From positions 1 to 27,108 of the IMG/VR virus record IMGVR_UViG_3300025879_000084: DNA of 27,108 nucleotides; one strand, 5' to 3'. This DNA is from a virus. The notes below the pieces were generated by a model. That model did not search any database. It saw nothing but the letters and a program-made list of their open reading frames with translations, and was not told where the DNA came from. Each line of letters begins with the position of its first letter. Position 1 is the stretch's first letter. Below, one piece after another: positions 22,406-27,108 of the stretch. The position numbers and the translations under genes were made by a program.

Positions 22406-22625
22406 ATGTATATTCAAATGTTCTAGTAGGCGTTATTTTAACTAGACGGTCTATAGTGTCTAGACTATATAATTTAGTTGTTGTAACCAACAAATCACCT
22501 TCTTCAGTTTTTGTTGTCTCTTTTTCTGTGACCATTAAGTTGTTACCAGTCAGACTAGTACTGGTTAATTTACCAGTATATTCCTTAACATCACCACTTC
22601 TAAAATAGATTGTAATCTTTTCCAT
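22389..22625 (-). CDS. 78-aa small protein, unknown, first gene of the oxygenase operon
   Basis: MEKITIYFRSGDVKEYTGKL... is a small beta-rich protein with charged turns and a C-terminal FEYTYASDK. No family is recognised. It heads the minus-strand operon 22625-21032, and its end overlaps the KTSC gene by 17 bases. The intergenic region with the ClpC-like gene is only 53 bases, so divergent promoters are packed there. Confidence 0.7.
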   Translation of the reverse strand: MEKITIYFRSGDVKEYTGKLTSTSLTGNNLMVTEKETTKTEEGDLLVTTTKLYSLDTIDRLVKITPTRTFEYTYASDK

Positions 22626-22640
22626 GTATATTTATATTTG
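22610..22640 (+). promoter_or_regulatory. Possible host-type promoter of the ClpC-like gene
   Basis: TTG (22610-22612), 20 bases, then TATATTTG (22633-22640), 38 bases before ATG 22679. A TATTTATA element overlaps it (22629-22636), so the class of promoter is ambiguous. Confidence 0.45.
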
Positions 22641-22678
22641 AATAAAAGGTAGAATAATTTTTGATATTGTAAAGTATA

Positions 22679-25183
22679 ATGCTATCTTTGTTTAAAACAA
22701 ATTATAATATGAAGGAAAGAATGACTAACGAACTTAGGGTGGCTTTTACAAAAGGGCAGTCTTTAGCGTTAAAATATGATGACTCATTACTTAGATTACA
22801 ACATGTTGTTTACGGTATACTAGTTACAGATAATATGGTTAGAGAAATAGTTAAAAATAAGGTAACTGATTTCGACTTACTTATAGATGACATGTATAAC
22901 CTAATAAAAAGAACGTCAGATGGTCTAGCTGATGGTTCTAGTACCATATTACCATTTGAAACTGAGTTACACGATGTAATAAGAAATAGTGTTTTGAAGA
23001 AAAAGACTGAAGAGTACGTGACAGTAGAAACTTTTTTTAAGATCTCAATGGAAGTAGATTCTGCTTTCGTTAAGTTGTTTAAAGATTTTGGTCTAACAAA
23101 AACATTTGTATATAGAAAAATAAAACAATTAACAAATAAAACAAATATGAATATAACACCGAACGAAGATGAGTCACCTAGAATTAGAAGGAAGACTAAT
23201 GAAAACTCTAAAAGTAAGACACCTATGTTAGATGGTTTTGGTAGAGACTTAACCAAATTAGCTTTAGAGGATGTATTAGACCCAGTTATAGGTAGATCTC
23301 ATGAGGTTGACAGGGTTTGTCAAATATTAAGTAGAAGGAAGAAGAATAACCCTATATTGATAGGGGACCCAGGTGTGGGTAAGACTGCTATAGCTGAGGG
23401 TTTAGCTATTAAGATAGCTAATGGTGAATGTCCTAGGACTTTGATCGGTAAACGAGTTGTAACATTAGATATGACTTCTTTAGTTGCGGGTACCAAGTAT
23501 AGAGGTCAATTTGAGGAGAGAATTAAATCGGTAATAGATGAGGTTAAGGAGAATACTGATGTTATTTTATTTATAGATGAGATTCATACCATAGTCGGTG
23601 CTGGTAATTCATCTGGATCTTTAGATGCTGCTAACGTATTTAAACCAGCTATGGCTAGGGGTGAAATACAATGTATAGGTGCTACCACTATAGACGAATA
23701 CAGAGAACATATCGAAAAGGATGGTGCTTTAGATAGAAGATTCCAAAAAGTTATGGTTAACCCAACTTCTTTGGAGGAAACTAAAGAGATACTTAAAAAC
23801 ATAAAGAATAAGTACGAAGATTACCATAAGGTTGAGTATTTAGATGAATCTATAGATGAAATTGTAAATCTAGCTGATAGGTATATAACCAACAGAGAGT
23901 TCCCTGATAAAGCTATCGATATTATGGATGAGGTTGGTTCTAGGGCTCAGGTATCAACTAAAACACCAAAAGAAATTAAAGATCTAGAATTAGCTATAAA
24001 GGAGATAAGAGATGAGAAGTCTAGTGTGGTTAAATCACAGAACTTTGAAAAAGCTGCTGGTTTAAGGGATAAAGAGAAGAAATTATTAGTTAAGTTAGAA
24101 GAAGCTAATGTTTCTTGGAGATTGAGTATTAATGAATCTAGGGTGGTTATCAAACCAGAAATGATTTCTAATGTTGTTTCTATGATGACTGGTATACCTG
24201 TTAGTAGGGTAACCGAATCTGATATAAATAAACTACTTAAAATGAGTGATACTTTGTCTGGTTCAGTTATTGGTCAAAGTGAGGCTATCGAAAAGGTTGT
24301 GTCCTCTATAAAAAGAAATAAAACTGGTTTTAGAGAACAATCTAAACCGATAGGTTCTTTCCTTTTTATTGGACCTACTGGGGTTGGTAAAACCGAATTA
24401 GCTAAGTCTTTAGCTGAAAGTGTTTTTGGTTCTTCTGATTCTATAATAAGATTGGATATGTCTGAATATTCAGAAAAGTTTAATATAAGTAAGATTATAG
24501 GTGCCCCTCCTGGATACGTTGGTTATAACGAGGGTGGTCAGTTAACTGAGAAAGTTAAGAATAAACCTTACTCCCTAATACTTTTTGATGAGATAGAGAA
24601 AGCTCACCCAGATATTTTCAATGTTATGTTGCAATTACTGGACGAGGGTTTTCTTACTGATGCTAATGGTAGAAAGATTAACTTCAAAAATACGTTAATC
24701 ATAATGACTTCCAATATAGGATTGAAAGAGGTTCAGGATTTCGGTACGAAAATGGGGTTTAGTGATTCTTCTTCTAAAACAGATGATTTAGAGAATATTA
24801 AGAGTATAATCGATAAGAACATGAAGCGTACTTTTAAACCAGAATTTATTAACCGTTTAGATGAGATAATACATTTTAATTATTTAAGTGAAGATGATAT
24901 AACTAAGATTATTGATATACAAATTAAGAATTTAGCTAAAAGGTTATCAGAAAATGGTTTTAAGCTTAGAGTCGATAAAAAAACTAAGTTATTCATTTTA
25001 AATGAAGGGTATGATAAGATTTATGGTGCTAGAGAAATAAATAGGACGATACGCAAGTATATAGAGGACCCTATATCAGATGAGATGTTAAATAAAAGAT
25101 TACCTAAGTCTGGTTCTATATCTATAACTATGAATGTTAGTTTGGGTAGACCGAAAGTAACTCTTAAGGTAGAAAAATTTTAA
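22679..25183 (+). CDS. clpC: ClpC-like AAA+ unfoldase (834 aa)
   Basis: Clp/Hsp100 protein with a divergent N-domain (1-150), a D1 AAA module with Walker A GDPGVGKT (229-236) and Walker B ILFIDEIHT, a short middle region with a UVR-like motif (455-470, NFEKAAGLRDKEKKLL), and a D2 module with Walker A GPTGVGKT (565-572), Walker B LILFDEIEKAH and sensor TSNIG. The UVR and short middle region favour ClpC over ClpB. The M692-G693-F694 tripeptide aligns with the ClpP-docking loop ([LIV]GF) of ClpC, so it may feed substrates to a host ClpP; I see no ClpP here. The start may instead be M11 (22709). It is an unusual phage gene: probably used in virion assembly or to degrade host proteins. Confidence 0.93.
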   Translation: MLSLFKTNYNMKERMTNELRVAFTKGQSLALKYDDSLLRLQHVVYGILVTDNMVREIVKNKVTDFDLLIDDMYNLIKRTSDGLADGSSTILPFETELHDVIRNSVLKKKTEEYVTVETFFKISMEVDSAFVKLFKDFGLTKTFVYRKIKQLTNKTNMNITPNEDESPRIRRKTNENSKSKTPMLDGFGRDLTKLALEDVLDPVIGRSHEVDRVCQILSRRKKNNPILIGDPGVGKTAIAEGLAIKIANGECPRTLIGKRVVTLDMTSLVAGTKYRGQFEERIKSVIDEVKENTDVILFIDEIHTIVGAGNSSGSLDAANVFKPAMARGEIQCIGATTIDEYREHIEKDGALDRRFQKVMVNPTSLEETKEILKNIKNKYEDYHKVEYLDESIDEIVNLADRYITNREFPDKAIDIMDEVGSRAQVSTKTPKEIKDLELAIKEIRDEKSSVVKSQNFEKAAGLRDKEKKLLVKLEEANVSWRLSINESRVVIKPEMISNVVSMMTGIPVSRVTESDINKLLKMSDTLSGSVIGQSEAIEKVVSSIKRNKTGFREQSKPIGSFLFIGPTGVGKTELAKSLAESVFGSSDSIIRLDMSEYSEKFNISKIIGAPPGYVGYNEGGQLTEKVKNKPYSLILFDEIEKAHPDIFNVMLQLLDEGFLTDANGRKINFKNTLIIMTSNIGLKEVQDFGTKMGFSDSSSKTDDLENIKSIIDKNMKRTFKPEFINRLDEIIHFNYLSEDDITKIIDIQIKNLAKRLSENGFKLRVDKKTKLFILNEGYDKIYGAREINRTIRKYIEDPISDEMLNKRLPKSGSISITMNVSLGRPKVTLKVEKF

Positions 25184-25213
25184 GTAAAAACTAAAACTTA
25201 ACGCAGTTGCGTA

Positions 25214-25221
25214 CTATTTAT
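25214..25221 (+). promoter_or_regulatory. TATTTATA late-type element before the collagen-like fibre gene
   Basis: GTACTATTTATATGTG ends 25 bases before ATG 25247. A short palindrome (ACGCA/TGCGT) sits just upstream. Confidence 0.38.
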
Positions 25222-25246
25222 ATGTGTACTAAAATTACATAAATAA

Positions 25247-27108
25247 ATGGCTACAGTAACAATATACCTTAGAAATGATTTAGGTCGAGCGCTCTCGTAT
25301 ACAGAGTTAGATACTAACTTCGAAAATATTAAAACGGTAATTGAAGACCTCGGTATAGGGGATCTTAACGATATCGTACTATTAAATCCTCAAAATGGGG
25401 ATTTACTAGCTTATAATAGTGTGACTAGTGAATTTGAAAACACTAAGGATGTCTCTTTAGATACCCTTAGTGTTTCTAGTTTAACAGAAGACGTAAATCC
25501 TACACATTTCGTTTCATACAACAATAATACTGGTGAGTTTCAGTTTTCTGAAATAGTTTCTGGTACTAGTGGGACAGCTGGATCTTCTGGTCAGAGTGGT
25601 GTTTCGGGATCTTCAGGATCTTCTGGTTCTAACGGAACTTCTGGTCTAAATGGTGATAGTGGCGTATCCGCTTTAAGTGGTACATCTGGTTCTTCAGGGA
25701 CAAATGGTGATGACGGTATTGCTGGTAATAGTGGTTTAAGTGCATTATCTGGTTCTAATGGTACATCAGGTACAAACGGAAATAATGGAGTTGCTGGTAA
25801 CAGCGGTGCTTCAGCACTATCAGGATCAACTGGTACATCAGGTTCTAATGGGACTTCTGGTGTAGCTGGTAATAAAGGAGTTTCTGCTGTAAGCGGAACC
25901 TCTGGGTCTTCAGGAACAAACGGAAATAACGGAGTAGCTGGTAACAGCGGTGCTTCAGCGCTATCAGGGTCTAATGGATCTTCTGGTACAAATGGTACCG
26001 TTGGTGTCGCTGGTAACAGCGGTGCTTCAGCACTATCGGGTTCAAACGGATCTTCGGGTACAAACGGAAATAACGGGATTGCTGGTAACAGCGGCGCTTC
26101 AGCACTATCAGGGTCGACTGGTACATCTGGTTCAAACGGAACTTCTGGTGTAGCTGGTAATAAAGGTGTATCCGCTTTAAGCGGGACGTCTGGATCTTCA
26201 GGGACAAATGGGAATAATGGAGTCGCTGGTAACAGCGGTGCTTCAGCACTATCGGGTTCAAACGGATCTTCAGGTACAAATGGTACAGTAGGTATAGCTG
26301 GTAATAGTGGTGCTTCAGCTCTAAGTGGAACCTCTGGTTCAACTGGGTCTAATGGTACGTCAGGTAATAATGGAATCAAAGGTGTTTCAGCACTATCTGG
26401 TACATCAGGTTCTTCGGGTACAAATGGAAATGATGGTGTAGCTGGTAATAGTGGTGCTTCAGCACTATCTGGTTCAACTGGTACATCTGGTTCTAACGGA
26501 ACTTCTGGTGCGGCTGGTAATAAAGGCGTGTCTGCTTTAAGTGGTACGTCTGGATCAACTGGTTCTTCGGGTACAAACGGAAATAATGGTATAGCTGGTA
26601 ACAGCGGTGCTTCAGCACTATCAGGGTCTAATGGATCTTCTGGTACGTCTGGTACTAATGGTATAGCTGGTGATAGTGGTTTGTCTAGGTTGTCTGGTTC
26701 TAACGGAACTTCAGGTACAAATGGAAATAATGGAGTCGCTGGTAACAGTGGTGCTTCAGCACTATCGGGTTCAACTGGTACGTCAGGTTCTAACGGAACT
26801 TCTGGTGTAGCTGGTAATAAAGGAGTTTCTGCTCTAAGTGGAACCTCTGGTTCTTCGGGTACAAACGGAAATAATGGTATAGCTGGTAACAGCGGTGCTT
26901 CAGCACTATCAGGATCTAATGGATCTTCTGGTACAAATGGTACAGCAGGTATTGCTGGTAACAGTGGTGCTTCAGCACTATCTGGTTCAAACGGTTCTTC
27001 AGGAACAAACGGGAATAACGGTGGTAATGGTAATAGTGGTTTATCTGGAACCTCTGGTTCTAACGGTACTAATGGTAATAATGGTAATAAAGGAGTTTCT
27101 GCTCTAAG
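25247..27108 (+). CDS. Collagen-like fibre protein (partial, continues past the window)
   Basis: The frame is open from ATG 25247 to the window end (620 codons). The N-terminus MATVTIYLRNDLGRALSYTE followed by LDTNFENIK matches that of the 796-aa fibre, so both probably attach to the same site. A short beta module follows (about 35-105, NPQNGDLLAYNSVTSEFEN). From about residue 106 the protein is continuous Gly-x-y repeats rich in Ser, Thr, Asn and Ala, with no proline, in 24-residue blocks each with a xSALSG break in the triplets. Such phage collagen-like fibres form trimers. The Ser/Thr/Asn-rich surface could be glycosylated. It is transcribed from its own late-type element after the ClpC-like gene. 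Confidence 0.88.
   Translation, partial: MATVTIYLRNDLGRALSYTELDTNFENIKTVIEDLGIGDLNDIVLLNPQNGDLLAYNSVTSEFENTKDVSLDTLSVSSLTEDVNPTHFVSYNNNTGEFQFSEIVSGTSGTAGSSGQSGVSGSSGSSGSNGTSGLNGDSGVSALSGTSGSSGTNGDDGIAGNSGLSALSGSNGTSGTNGNNGVAGNSGASALSGSTGTSGSNGTSGVAGNKGVSAVSGTSGSSGTNGNNGVAGNSGASALSGSNGSSGTNGTVGVAGNSGASALSGSNGSSGTNGNNGIAGNSGASALSGSTGTSGSNGTSGVAGNKGVSALSGTSGSSGTNGNNGVAGNSGASALSGSNGSSGTNGTVGIAGNSGASALSGTSGSTGSNGTSGNNGIKGVSALSGTSGSSGTNGNDGVAGNSGASALSGSTGTSGSNGTSGAAGNKGVSALSGTSGSTGSSGTNGNNGIAGNSGASALSGSNGSSGTSGTNGIAGDSGLSRLSGSNGTSGTNGNNGVAGNSGASALSGSTGTSGSNGTSGVAGNKGVSALSGTSGSSGTNGNNGIAGNSGASALSGSNGSSGTNGTAGIAGNSGASALSGSNGSSGTNGNNGGNGNSGLSGTSGSNGTNGNNGNKGVSAL
25664..27108 (+). repeat. 72-base collagen-like tandem repeat array
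   Basis: The block start [AV]SALSG (or LSALSG) recurs at 25664, 25736, 25808, 25880, 25952, 26024, 26096, 26168, 26240, 26312, 26384, 26456 and 26528, each exactly 72 bases apart. One 81-base unit (one extra triplet) follows to 26609, then 72-base spacing resumes to 26969. A shortened block without SA comes near 27041. Confidence 0.92.

Noticed and set aside
25198-25213. Small palindrome ACGCA-GT-TGCGT as a terminator for the ClpC-like gene
   Set aside because: The stem is only 4-5 bp and no T-run follows; it may be incidental or an operator.
25591-26379. Proline-rich 262-codon minus-strand frame (PLLPATPxxPFVPEDP repeats)
   Set aside because: It is the antisense shadow of the Gly-x-y repeats (GGN codons read as Pro) and has the same 72-base period; the plus frame has a proper N-terminal domain, start and promoter.
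25664-27108. Possible CRISPR-like array because of regular repeats
   Set aside because: The units are contiguous, fully in frame and coding, with no unique spacers.

Overview
The window looks like part of a large tailed-phage genome, probably a T4-like myovirus of a Bacteroidetes (Flavobacteriia-like) host. It is AT-rich and densely coding. It has two repeat-built tail or capsid fibres, a Zn amidase endolysin, a UvrD-like helicase, a T4 gp1-type dNMP kinase, a ClpC-like unfoldase and many modular hypothetical proteins. The host inference rests on several promoters with the Bacteroidetes signature (TTTG about 20 nt upstream of TAnnTTTG), A-rich leaders and no evident Shine-Dalgarno sites. I see no tRNA, rRNA, integrase, insertion sequence or CRISPR array, and no intergenic gap over about 120 bases.

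Layout. 1-2130 (minus): the cut-off start of a possible glycosyltransferase and a 625-aa five-module protein (GNAT, zinc ribbon, basic domain, ParB-like, Nudix). 2214-4771 (plus): two proteins with a shared N-terminal leader and a virion-type beta-rich protein. 4749-6593 (minus): two more leader proteins. 6674-9706 (plus): a J-domain protein and a 796-aa repetitive fibre ending at a strong terminator. 9818-12597 (minus): a DUF2827-type glycosyltransferase, two small unknowns, the endolysin and a 54-aa gene. 12672-13307 (plus): a coiled-coil protein. 13361-14764 (minus) helicase and 14821-15375 (plus) unknown: a divergent pair fired from overlapping host-type promoters. 15400-18300: more modular proteins with ParB-like folds. 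18290-22625 (minus): dNMP kinase, a frameshifted acidic protein, a nucleotidyltransferase, a 2OG-Fe(II) oxygenase and a KTSC protein. 22679-25183 (plus): ClpC-like ATPase. 25247-end (plus): a collagen-like fibre built of exact 72-base modules, running off the window.

The most interesting theme is a recurring short leader, roughly L-N-E-E-I-x-R-I-x-x-M-M-G-[IL]-[STN]-E, at the start of four otherwise unrelated proteins, with related pieces inside or at the ends of others. It contains [LI]-x-E, the recognition pattern of the T4 prohead protease gp21. The same pattern with N, S or T in the middle falls at module boundaries inside the 625-, 523- and 424-aa proteins. I infer a capsid-targeting and processing system that packs enzymes (acetyltransferase, Nudix, ParB-like and others) into the head as cleavable polyproteins.

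A second theme is two promoter classes. Host-like TAnnTTTG elements precede the helicase, dNMP kinase and some small genes, several exactly 4 bases before the ATG (apparently leaderless). A TATTTATA element precedes the structural-type genes. A third feature is a likely -1 slip on an A10 run that joins two reading frames into one 314-aa protein.
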